DNA of 38,099 nucleotides from Mycobacteriaceae bacterium 1482268.1 (GTDB lineage: Bacteria; Actinomycetota; Actinomycetes; Mycobacteriales; Mycobacteriaceae): assembly GCA_001665255.1 (NCBI GenBank), contig LZSH01000444.1:1-38099 (forward strand), in the 5' to 3' direction. A model generated the notes under the pieces. That model saw nothing but the letters and a program-made list of their open reading frames with translations, ran no database searches and was not told the DNA's origin. Positions 7,918 to 15,029 of the stretch are shown piece after piece. Positions within the stretch are counted from its first letter, which is position 1. Each line of letters starts with the position of its first letter. The translations under genes were made by a program, and so were the position numbers.

Positions 7918-10740
7918 CTAGCCGATCGGCACTACGGACGACGGCGTGTTGTAGCCGGTGACGCGAACCCACTTGGCGTCTGTGTCGTCGGTAGGTACGA
8001 CGCCGTGCACCTCGACGGTCTCGCCGGGGAACACCGTCACGTAATTGTCGCTGTACTCGATGGGCAGGATCTCGTCGCCGTCTGGGGCAGCCAGGATCTC
8101 GGCCCGCTCGAAGAACGCCACCCGTTCGGTGGGGTTGTGCAAGCGGATGGTGACGCCATTCTCCTCCTCCGCGTCGGTATGCTGCGCGCTGATCTGCAGC
8201 GGCACCCGCGGCATCCAGTTCAGCGCGGTCATGTCCGCCCAGCTCACCTGCTTCAGTTCGAACGCCCAATCGTTGGTCGGGTCACCGAGTTCGTCGCGCT
8301 GCTGCGACTGCCAGTAGATGTTTTCGGCCTGCACCGCACCGTCGTCGTCGATGACCTCACAACGCACGAAGAAGACGCCTGAGTCGCCAACCAGTCGCGG
8401 CAAGGTCATCGCCTCGGCGCTGCCGCCGGAGTCGACGCGCAGTTCGTCGGTTGTCCGGTCGTCGCGCAGCTTGCCGGCAAGGTCGTACACCCTGACGCGG
8501 ACCCGCAGGTCAGACCGGTCTTCGGTCGTCTGGTTGACCAGCGTCACGTGCGCCTTCGTGTGGTCACCTGTGGCGTAGGAGTCGAACACCACAGACAGCG
8601 GCCGGAGGCCCTTCTTGGCGCCGTAATAGGCGCCGCCGGGCCGGAGGTAGTAGTCGAAGATGTTGCCAAAGAACGACGGCCAGTGGTTGTTGAGCATCCA
8701 ATAGATGGTCATCTTGTGGCTTGCCCACCCGTTCGCGGCGAACGCTTCGAACTGGGCCCGCGTCGACTCATAGTGCGCCAGTTGGGCTTTGCGGGTGAAC
8801 TCCTCGGCGTCATCGGACGGGCCGTAGCGCCGGTCGACCGCCCGCTTGATGCTCTGCAACGTGGAGTTCTTCGGGTTGGAGCCGGCGTGGAAGGACCAGG
8901 TGTCGTTGATGGGCCACAGTTTGTCGGGCGGGATGAACTTCTTCAGGCTTTCGAACGGCGGGATGTGCTCGTTGTCGCCCTGTTCTGCGGTGGATCCGCG
9001 GGTGGCGCCATAGCGCCCGCTGAACCAATAGCCCGGCGGTCGCCAGCTGTACGGGCCAGCCATATGGATGCCGTCCCAGTCGCGCTCGCCGGAGGCGTCC
9101 CTGGCCAGCGATGACACAGTGTCGACCGTGGCATTCTGCCAATGCGAATCATCAAGAACCGCATGGTATTTCGCCAGCACATCGGGCGGCGGCTTGCCGT
9201 CGCTGCCGTTAGCCCAGATGAACACCGACGGATGCGGGCGCAGCATCAGGATCTGCGACCGCAGGCTCTCGGTGGAGACCCGGCGGTCCTCGTCGTCCCA
9301 CTGGGACCACTTCTCCCACTGGTTGCAGCACATCCAGCCGAACATGAGTGGGATACCGAGTTCGTCCGCCTTGTCAACGATGTGCTCTCCCGGGAACTTG
9401 CCTTCCAGGCGCAGCATGTTCAGGCCGAGATCCTTGACGTACCGCAGAATCGCGTCCTCGCGATCCTGGTCGTAGGCGAACAGAAGGTCAGGCGTGTATG
9501 TCGCACCGCGGACGAGGAAGTCGCGCCCGTTGACCGTCAGATAGAAGTTCCCGCCCTTGCCGAGGTCGGGGAAGTCGCCGTCGGAGTCGCGGTGCTGGGC
9601 CACGGTCCGGATCCCGAAGCGTTTGTCGGACGCGTCCGAAACCTGGCCGGCCTGAGCGAATTCCAAGTGCAGATCGTAGAGATTCGGCTCGCCGAGCGTG
9701 TAGGGCCACCACAGGTCGGGGTTGTCCACGGTCAGCTCGTCGAACTGGTCGGGACTGAACGTGATCTCCCGCTGCTCGCCGGCCGGCAGTGTCATCGGTT
9801 GCTCGACGTCGATACTGGGCTTGCCCGCCCGGGTGATCGTCGCCCGCACCACGCCGCGAACCTGCTCGGTGGAGTAGTTGCGAACGGATCCGTATATCGA
9901 CAGTCGCGCGGAATCCGTTCGCGGTAGCGGCAATTCGGTGTTGACCACCGCCGGGCCGAGCGCGACTTCACCCGCCGTCTTGAGGTATACCGGCTTCAAG
10001 ATGCCCGCATTACGGTCGGAGACAAACGAATTGCCGCGGTCAGGGTTCTTTCCCGGCCCTTGGTACCCGAGATAGTTCCAGTTGATCCAGTCCCACCAGC
10101 TGTCTGCGAGCTCGACGCCGTTGACGTCCTGAAGCGCCCGCTCGGGGCTGATCTTGATGGCGAGGGTATTGGATTCGCCGGGGCGGATCCAACGCGCGAC
10201 GTCGAGTTCGTGAGCGCTGTACATGCCGACGATCTGAGTGTTGCCTGCGACCAGGTGGCCGTTGAGCCAGACCTCGGCGCGGTAATTGATGCCGGGGAAC
10301 TCGAGAAGGTAGGTCGTGTGGCCGGCAGGGGCTTTGAACGACGTGCGGTACCACCAGTCCTGCTTGTAGAGATCCTGCGGAACTTCGTCGACCAGGTTTT
10401 TGCCGTAGTAGAGGTCGGGGTAGGTGCCGTCGTCCTGCAGTGCCTGCAGGACGGAGGCCGGCATGCGGCGGATGCTGTGCCAGCCGGTGGTGGGGTAATC
10501 GGCGCGTGACACGGCCGCGCCGTCGCTGCCCAAACGGGTGGCCGACGCCAACTGCCAGCCCTGCGAGAGTTCGATCCGGTCGGGGGGCTGCTGAGGCCTG
10601 ACGAGGGTGGGCACGGAACCTATGCAGGTCAGCAACAACAAGACGATGAGGATTGCGGAAAGTGTCGTGCGACGCCGGGGCGGTATGGCCCTCTCCTCTC
10701 GTCGCTTTCGGGCACCTCGCGGATGCGTCGTCGACGACAC
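7918..10740 (-). CDS. Exported GH2-family glycosidase, exo-beta-D-glucosaminidase-like
   Basis: The 940-residue protein has a basic N-terminus and one hydrophobic segment (about residues 26-45, TTLSAILIVLLLLTCIGS) acting as signal peptide or membrane anchor; no lipobox is evident. A galactose-binding jelly-roll domain follows (YLLEFPGINYRAEVWLNG), then Ig-like domains, a TIM barrel (LGLNMLRLEGKFPGEHIVDKADELGIPLMFGW, in parts) and a C-terminal Ig-like domain. The barrel has GSD where most GH2 enzymes have NE; family knowledge of exo-beta-D-glucosaminidases (CsxA type) puts an Asp acid/base there, and AEQGDN is the candidate nucleophile loop. It probably trims glucosaminides or mannosides outside the membrane. 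The GTG start at 10740 lies inside an inverted repeat. Confidence 0.85.
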   Translation of the reverse strand: MSSTTHPRGARKRREERAIPPRRRTTLSAILIVLLLLTCIGSVPTLVRPQQPPDRIELSQGWQLASATRLGSDGAAVSRADYPTTGWHSIRRMPASVLQALQDDGTYPDLYYGKNLVDEVPQDLYKQDWWYRTSFKAPAGHTTYLLEFPGINYRAEVWLNGHLVAGNTQIVGMYSAHELDVARWIRPGESNTLAIKISPERALQDVNGVELADSWWDWINWNYLGYQGPGKNPDRGNSFVSDRNAGILKPVYLKTAGEVALGPAVVNTELPLPRTDSARLSIYGSVRNYSTEQVRGVVRATITRAGKPSIDVEQPMTLPAGEQREITFSPDQFDELTVDNPDLWWPYTLGEPNLYDLHLEFAQAGQVSDASDKRFGIRTVAQHRDSDGDFPDLGKGGNFYLTVNGRDFLVRGATYTPDLLFAYDQDREDAILRYVKDLGLNMLRLEGKFPGEHIVDKADELGIPLMFGWMCCNQWEKWSQWDDEDRRVSTESLRSQILMLRPHPSVFIWANGSDGKPPPDVLAKYHAVLDDSHWQNATVDTVSSLARDASGERDWDGIHMAGPYSWRPPGYWFSGRYGATRGSTAEQGDNEHIPPFESLKKFIPPDKLWPINDTWSFHAGSNPKNSTLQSIKRAVDRRYGPSDDAEEFTRKAQLAHYESTRAQFEAFAANGWASHKMTIYWMLNNHWPSFFGNIFDYYLRPGGAYYGAKKGLRPLSVVFDSYATGDHTKAHVTLVNQTTEDRSDLRVRVRVYDLAGKLRDDRTTDELRVDSGGSAEAMTLPRLVGDSGVFFVRCEVIDDDGAVQAENIYWQSQQRDELGDPTNDWAFELKQVSWADMTALNWMPRVPLQISAQHTDAEEENGVTIRLHNPTERVAFFERAEILAAPDGDEILPIEYSDNYVTVFPGETVEVHGVVPTDDTDAKWVRVTGYNTPSSVVPIG

Positions 10741-10755
10741 TACGTCGACGACGCA
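10724..10755. promoter_or_regulatory. Perfect 12-bp inverted repeat straddling the GH2 start codon
   Basis: TGCGTCGTCGAC (10724-10735) is repeated inverted as GTCGACGACGCA (10744-10755), with an 8-base spacer. The spacer contains the GTG start codon of the GH2 gene (10738-10740, minus strand). It may be a repressor operator for the divergent GH2 and HAD genes. It may instead be an mRNA hairpin presenting the start codon in its loop. Confidence 0.55.
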
Positions 10756-10793
10756 CTGAACTGATTGTGATCAAGAACCGTAGTCTCTGCGAC

Positions 10794-11522
10794 ATGATCG
10801 CGGAGTCGTCGGGTCGGGTCGCCGAGATCGCCACGAGCCCGGCGGGACCTCAGGTGGGCGCGTTCTTCGACTTGGACGGCACGCTGGTCTCCGGCTTCAC
10901 GGCGACGGCCCATGCCGGCGATCGGATCCGCCGCAGGCAGGCGCGCATCGGTGAGATCCTCGGCGTGTTGGAGGCTTCGATCAGATATCGCCTCGGCCGC
11001 ATGCAGTTCGAGCGCCTCATCGTGCGGGCCGCGGGCTACCTGAAGGGTGAGTCGCTGCGCGAACTCGACGACCTCGGCGAGCAACTGTTCGTACGACACA
11101 TCGCGTCGCGGGTGTATCCGCAGATGCGCGAGGTCGTGGCGGCTCATCAGCACCGTGGGCACACGGTGGCGTTGTGCTCGTCGGCGCTGACGATCCATGC
11201 CGAGCCGGTTGCCCGGGCCCTCGGCATCACCCGGCTGCTCTGCAACCACTTCGAGGTCGACCACAACGGACTGCTGACGGGCGGTATCGAACTGCCCATC
11301 ATCTGGGGAGCCAGTAAAGCCGATGCGGCACAGCGGTTCTGCCGAGACAACGGCGTGGATCTCGGCAGCAGCTATTTCTACGCCGACGGTGACGAAGACG
11401 TGCCCTTGATGTCGGTGGTCGGCCACCCGCGGCCGGTCAACCCGCGCGCGGGGCTCGCTGCGGCGGCGGCCGCCAACGGCTGGCCAGTGCTGCGCGTGAA
11501 CGTCGCAGGCCGAAAAGGCTGA
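10794..11522 (+). CDS. HAD-IB family phosphatase
   Basis: The protein has 242 residues from ATG 10794; a GTG at 10767 in the same frame is an alternative. HAD motif I is FFDLDGTLV (Asp26 nucleophile, Asp28), motif II is in ALCSSALTIHAEPVARALG, and motif IV is YADGDEDVPLM. The helical cap (RYRLGRMQFERLIVRAAGYLKG) is typical of the SerB/IB subfamily, including the phosphatase-like domain fused to acyltransferases in mycobacterial PlsC-type proteins. It probably removes phosphate from a small metabolite or lysophospholipid in the cytoplasm. It heads a run of small genes, and the next starts 8 bp after its stop. Confidence 0.88.
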   Translation: MIAESSGRVAEIATSPAGPQVGAFFDLDGTLVSGFTATAHAGDRIRRRQARIGEILGVLEASIRYRLGRMQFERLIVRAAGYLKGESLRELDDLGEQLFVRHIASRVYPQMREVVAAHQHRGHTVALCSSALTIHAEPVARALGITRLLCNHFEVDHNGLLTGGIELPIIWGASKADAAQRFCRDNGVDLGSSYFYADGDEDVPLMSVVGHPRPVNPRAGLAAAAAANGWPVLRVNVAGRKG

Positions 11523-11530
11523 GCCGCATC

Positions 11531-11992
11531 ATGTCTGCTGCCGACGGTTTGCTCCTGGCGTGCAGCGGATTCCTGCTCGCGGTGTTGTGGATGGACCTGA
11601 TCTTCGACAGCCAAGTGCGCGCAGTGCCACGCGGCCCGCTGCCCGAGCCGGTGTTGGCGTCGATCTCGGCCTACTACCGCAGGGCGACCACGACGTCGCG
11701 CCCGATGAGCCGGTTGATCGCGGCGGTGATGAGCATCCTGGTCGCAGCACTGGTGTATCAGGCGACGTGCGGCCGCGACCCGCTGTGGCTGACCGGCGTC
11801 ACAGCTGCGCTCGCTGGCGCTGCGATCCTGACCGCGGGGTTGGTCACGGTGCCGAACGCCGTGCGTCTCGGCGGGCGGGCTGACGGGCCCGCCGAACGGT
11901 CACGGCTGGGGCGGTCGATCTACCGAGACCATCTGTTGTGCCTAGCCGCGATGGCCGCGTTCCTGGTGCTGAGGTTGGCCGCGGTTTGGTGA
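11531..11992 (+). CDS. Small integral membrane protein of unknown function
   Basis: The protein has 153 residues and four hydrophobic segments, at about 5-22 (LLLACSGFLLAVLWMDL), 62-78, 87-107 and 133-152. A loop holds a conserved-looking sequence around SISAYYRRATTTSRPMSRL. I do not recognise the family beyond a general actinobacterial membrane protein. The ATG at 11531 sits 8 bp after the HAD phosphatase stop, so the two are probably co-transcribed and may share a membrane-associated function; that is inference. Confidence 0.75.
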   Translation: MSAADGLLLACSGFLLAVLWMDLIFDSQVRAVPRGPLPEPVLASISAYYRRATTTSRPMSRLIAAVMSILVAALVYQATCGRDPLWLTGVTAALAGAAILTAGLVTVPNAVRLGGRADGPAERSRLGRSIYRDHLLCLAAMAAFLVLRLAAVW

Positions 11993-12075
11993 CTCTGCGG
12001 ACGGGCAATACCTGGGCCGGATCGGGGATACCGACCCACTCCAGCCATGTCGGGGTGAGAGACGAGGAGCCTGAA

Positions 12076-12408
12076 GTGAACGCGCGTCGCTTGATTCTGA
12101 TCGTGGGTGCGGTCGTCCTGGTCGCCGGTGTGATCGCCTTGTTGGTTCCGGTGTCGATCACCGGCGACGGCAAATCGATCGGCTGCGGCAACGCCGTTGC
12201 CGCCGATACCTCCGCCGCCGAATCCGCCAACGGACAAAGCGTGGCCGGAGTGCCGGTTCTCAACGAGATCCTTCCGCATACCGACTACGTCGCCGAGTGC
12301 AACCACGCCCTGTCCAGCCGGCGCTCGTGGTCCATCCCGCTGGCGATCGTGGGTCTCCTGGTAGTGGCGGGCTCGCTGGTGGTGCCGCGGACCCGCACTG
12401 TTTCGTAA
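12076..12408 (+). CDS. Small two-helix membrane protein with extracytoplasmic cysteines
   Basis: The protein has 110 residues from GTG 12076, chosen because GAGGAG at 12064-12069 is a strong ribosome-binding site with a 6-base spacer. There are two hydrophobic helices, LILIVGAVVLVAGVIALLV near the N-terminus and IPLAIVGLLVVAGSLVV near the C-terminus. Between them is an outside loop with three cysteines (GCGNAV and ECNHAL) that could form a disulphide. This layout is common in conserved mycobacterial membrane proteins of unknown role. The frame is open upstream to 11938, but that part overlaps the preceding gene and lacks a better start. Confidence 0.75.
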   Translation: MNARRLILIVGAVVLVAGVIALLVPVSITGDGKSIGCGNAVAADTSAAESANGQSVAGVPVLNEILPHTDYVAECNHALSSRRSWSIPLAIVGLLVVAGSLVVPRTRTVS

Positions 12409-12472
12409 ATCACAGTTCCGGGCAGTCCTAAGAGCACGTCGAGACATCCCGTCAATCAGGTAGGGGGCACAC

Positions 12473-13090
12473 GTGTCGAGCGACCAGTCACAGACGCAGG
12501 ACGAAGATCAATCGCAGGAGCAGGATCAACAGCAGGACCAAGATCAGCAGCAGGACGACCGGCCGCGCACTGAAAAGCCTGAGGTCCAGGACGAGCACCA
12601 AGAGCAGGCCAAGGAGATGCGGAAGGAGTACGTAGAACAACGTCCCACGGTGATCATGCCAGGCAGCGGTGGCACCGTAGCGGGCACGGCCGTCAACGAG
12701 TGGCTCGACGACGAGGGGAACCCCAAGTTTGCTGACGAGTCAGAGGGTGGCAAGCCGGACGGCGGTGACTCAGGCCGCGCCGAGTCGGACGGCGGTGACT
12801 CAGGCCGCGCCGAGTCGGACGGCGGTGACTCAGGCCGCGGCGAGTCGGACGGCGATGAGTCTGATGACGACAAGTCATATGGCGACACGGTCGAAGAGGA
12901 CAAGGCAAGAAACGAGAAGATCGTCAAGGCACACGAAGAGGCAGCGAACGAGAGAGCAGAGAACGACGACGCAGAAGCCGACGACGCTGAAGACGACGCC
13001 GAAGACGACGCCGAGGACAACGACGCAGCGAACGACGAGGCACAGAAAAGCGATAAGGCAGAGAACGACAAGGAACAAAACGACGGCTAG
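12473..13090 (+). CDS. Highly acidic, low-complexity protein with internal repeats
   Basis: The 205-residue protein consists almost entirely of D, E, Q, N, S, K, G and A. It has a Gln/Asp-rich head, a short ordered-looking core (EQRPTVIMPGSGGTVAGTA, then VNEWLDDEGNPKF), three 10-residue DGGDSGRAES repeats and an acidic Asp/Ala/Glu tail. There is no signal peptide or membrane segment. The start is GTG 12473 preceded by a G-rich ribosome-binding stretch. The core is probably the conserved part; the rest is likely disordered and very soluble. I assign no function. A Ser-rich antisense open frame (12544-13071) is a by-product of the repeats. Confidence 0.7.
   Translation: MSSDQSQTQDEDQSQEQDQQQDQDQQQDDRPRTEKPEVQDEHQEQAKEMRKEYVEQRPTVIMPGSGGTVAGTAVNEWLDDEGNPKFADESEGGKPDGGDSGRAESDGGDSGRAESDGGDSGRGESDGDESDDDKSYGDTVEEDKARNEKIVKAHEEAANERAENDDAEADDAEDDAEDDAEDNDAANDEAQKSDKAENDKEQNDG
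12757..12846 (+). repeat. Three 30-bp tandem repeats in a coding region
   Basis: Units at 12757-12786, 12787-12816 and 12817-12846 begin GGACGGCGGTGACTCAGGCC and differ at a single base in the third. A degenerate fourth partial copy follows. Each unit encodes ten residues, so copy number can change without breaking the frame. Confidence 0.9.
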
Positions 13091-13149
13091 ATGGCCGTAA
13101 TGGCCTTTGTAGGCCCACCTGTTCTGCTGGCGCCGGGCGAGTACTAAAC

Positions 13150-13163
13150 TAGAACACGTTTCA
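13150..13163. promoter_or_regulatory. Predicted KstR operator
   Basis: TAGAACACGTTTCA matches the KstR consensus TNNAACNNGTTNNA at every fixed position. It lies 28 bp upstream of the ATG at 13192 and overlaps a -10-like TAAACT. KstR is the TetR-type repressor of mycobacterial cholesterol catabolism. The match is seen; binding is inference. Confidence 0.8.
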
Positions 13164-13191
13164 GTTCGCTTTCCGCGCCCAAGGAGCAGCC

Positions 13192-14325
13192 ATGCACACG
13201 GCCATCTGCGACGACCTCAACATCGAATTTCCGATCTTCGCCTTCACGCACTGCCGTGACGTGGTTGTTGCGGTGAGCAAGGCGGGCGGCTTCGGCGTGC
13301 TCGGCGCGGTCGGCTTCACACCCGAGCAACTCGAGATCGAGCTGAAGTGGATCGACGAGAACATCGGCGACCACCCCTACGGGGTCGACATCGTCATCCC
13401 CAACAAGTACGAGGGCATGGATGCCACCGATCTGTCGCCCGAGGTGCTCAAGAAGCAGCTCAACGCGCTCGTGCCGGAGGAACACCTGGAGTTCGCGCGC
13501 AAGATTCTCGCCGATCACGGCGTGCCGGTCGAACACAGCGATGACGACGCGCTGCAGCTGCTGGGCTGGACCGAAGCGACCGCCACGCCGCAGGTGGAAG
13601 TCGCGCTGCAGCATCCGAAGTGCACGCTGATCGCCAATGCCCTCGGCACCCCGCCTGCCGAGATGATCAACCACATCCACGAATCGGGCCGCAAAGTCGC
13701 TGCGCTGTGCGGTTCACCGTCGCAGGCGCGCAAGCACGCCGACGCCGGCGTGGACATCATCATCGCCCAGGGCGGCGAGGCGGGCGGGCACTGCGGCGAG
13801 GTGGGCTCCATCGTGTTGTGGCCGCAGGTCGTCAAGGAGGTGGCACCGATTCCGGTGCTGGCCGCCGGCGGCATCGGCAGCGGTCAGCAGATCGCCGCGG
13901 CACTTGCGTTGGGCGCCCAAGGCGCGTGGACAGGTTCGCAGTGGGTCATGGTCGAGGAGTCCGAGCACACACCGGTGCAGCACGCCGCCTATGCCAAGGC
14001 GTCCAGCCGCGACACCGTCCGCAGCCGATCGTTCACCGGCAAGCCGGCGCGGATGCTGCGCAACGACTGGACCGAGGCGTGGGAAGATCCGAACAATCCC
14101 AAGCCGCTCGGAATGCCCTTGCAGTACATGGTGTCCGGCATGGCGGTCGCCGCCACGCACAAATACCCCAACGAAAGCGTCGACGTGGCGTTCAACCCCG
14201 TCGGCCAGGTGGTCGGGCAGTTCACCAAGGTCGAGAAGACGTCGGTCGTCATCGAGCGCTGGGTGCAGGAGTACCTGGAGGCGACGAACCGGCTCGAGGA
14301 ACTCAACGAAGCCGCCAGCGTCTGA
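13192..14325 (+). CDS. NAD(P)H-dependent flavin oxidoreductase, nitronate-monooxygenase-like
   Basis: The 377-residue FMN-binding TIM barrel has AQGGEAGGHCGEVGS (phosphate-binding and catalytic-His region), PVLAAGGIGSGQQIAAALALGA and GAWTGSQWV, the signatures of the nitronate monooxygenase/2-nitropropane dioxygenase family. Mycobacterial relatives include an enzyme of the steroid C/D-ring degradation set (IpdC type). The upstream KstR-type box makes a role in sterol degradation likely, although the precise reaction is not readable. The ATG start at 13192 follows AAGGAG, an ideal ribosome-binding site. It converges on the next gene, with one base between the stops. Confidence 0.88.
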   Translation: MHTAICDDLNIEFPIFAFTHCRDVVVAVSKAGGFGVLGAVGFTPEQLEIELKWIDENIGDHPYGVDIVIPNKYEGMDATDLSPEVLKKQLNALVPEEHLEFARKILADHGVPVEHSDDDALQLLGWTEATATPQVEVALQHPKCTLIANALGTPPAEMINHIHESGRKVAALCGSPSQARKHADAGVDIIIAQGGEAGGHCGEVGSIVLWPQVVKEVAPIPVLAAGGIGSGQQIAAALALGAQGAWTGSQWVMVEESEHTPVQHAAYAKASSRDTVRSRSFTGKPARMLRNDWTEAWEDPNNPKPLGMPLQYMVSGMAVAATHKYPNESVDVAFNPVGQVVGQFTKVEKTSVVIERWVQEYLEATNRLEELNEAASV

Positions 14326-14326
14326 G

Positions 14327-14806
14327 CTACGGCGTCGGCGGCGACTCCGGCGCGGCAGCGTCCGGCGCAGGACCTTGCGGAAACGGCGTACCAGGCGGTG
14401 CCTGCGGTCCGGCAGGAAGTCCATTCGTCGGCATCGCGTTGGGGTCCAACGGGCGCTGAGTCAGCAAGAGGAGGGCGCCCTTGCCGCTGATCTCCTGGGT
14501 CTGAACCGCATGCCACAGGTCGCGTAGGTACGAGGCTGTGCGACCCGGCCCCGCTTCGAGCGGCACATCAGTGGTACCGGGCGGCAAGTTCTGCGGGCTC
14601 GACAAGTGCTGGACCTCTGCGGGAGGCGCGGGTGCCAGTGCAGTTGCATCACCCTCTGCGGCTTGCGTTGCAAGGGGCTGCTCTACCCCGGGCGGCGATG
14701 TTTCGGAATCGGCATGAGCGGCGGGCGCGGCAAGCATCAACGCCGCGAACGCCCCGATAGCGCCGCCGACCGCGGACAGCGACCAAAGTTCGTCGATCTC
14801 TCTCAC
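14327..14806 (-). CDS. Small secreted Pro/Ala-rich protein
   Basis: The protein has 159 residues from GTG 14806, chosen because GGAGGGG lies a few bases upstream. An N-terminal signal peptide is visible (LSAVGGAIGAFAALMLAAPAAHA, in parts) with a likely AHA-type cleavage site. The mature region is Pro/Ala-rich at both ends around a short ordered segment (TASYLRDLWHAVQTQEISGKG). This is a typical mycobacterial exported protein of unknown function. It is transcribed divergently from cyp125, with the second KstR-type box between them, so it may share sterol control; that is inference. Confidence 0.75.
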   Translation of the reverse strand: MREIDELWSLSAVGGAIGAFAALMLAAPAAHADSETSPPGVEQPLATQAAEGDATALAPAPPAEVQHLSSPQNLPPGTTDVPLEAGPGRTASYLRDLWHAVQTQEISGKGALLLLTQRPLDPNAMPTNGLPAGPQAPPGTPFPQGPAPDAAAPESPPTP

Positions 14807-14912
14807 CGGTGCTCCCCTCCGATTCGCCGGCGCTACTGGGTGCTTCAGCCTCAGCATCCAGATTGTTACACCTGCGAATTATGTGACGAAGTGGTCAGTT
14901 ATGCGAGCCGAG

Positions 14913-14926
14913 CAGAACACGTTTCA
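14913..14926. promoter_or_regulatory. Predicted KstR operator, near-consensus
   Basis: CAGAACACGTTTCA differs from TNNAACNNGTTNNA only at the first base and shares AGAACACGTTTCAGTTC with the site at 13150. It sits about 105 bp from both the cyp125 ATG and the divergent secreted-protein start, so it could control either. Confidence 0.75.
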
Positions 14927-15029
14927 GTTCAGACTCCCGCGAATGTTCCAGAACCTCCCCCACCATGTCCTATCTGTGGTGTAGGCATGCCTTACGGGCA
15001 CTAGACAACGTCGTGTGAGGAGTCCATCC

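Noticed and set aside
12757-12846. CRISPR-like array
   Set aside because: The units are contiguous without spacers and in frame in a coding region; they are simple tandem repeats.
12544-13071. Ser-rich 175-residue minus-strand frame
   Set aside because: It mirrors the acidic repeat gene; poly-Ser/Ala arises from the complement of Asp/Glu codons.
13091-13130. GGCCT/AGGCC hairpin after the acidic protein gene as a terminator
   Set aside because: The stem is only five base pairs and no T-tract follows.
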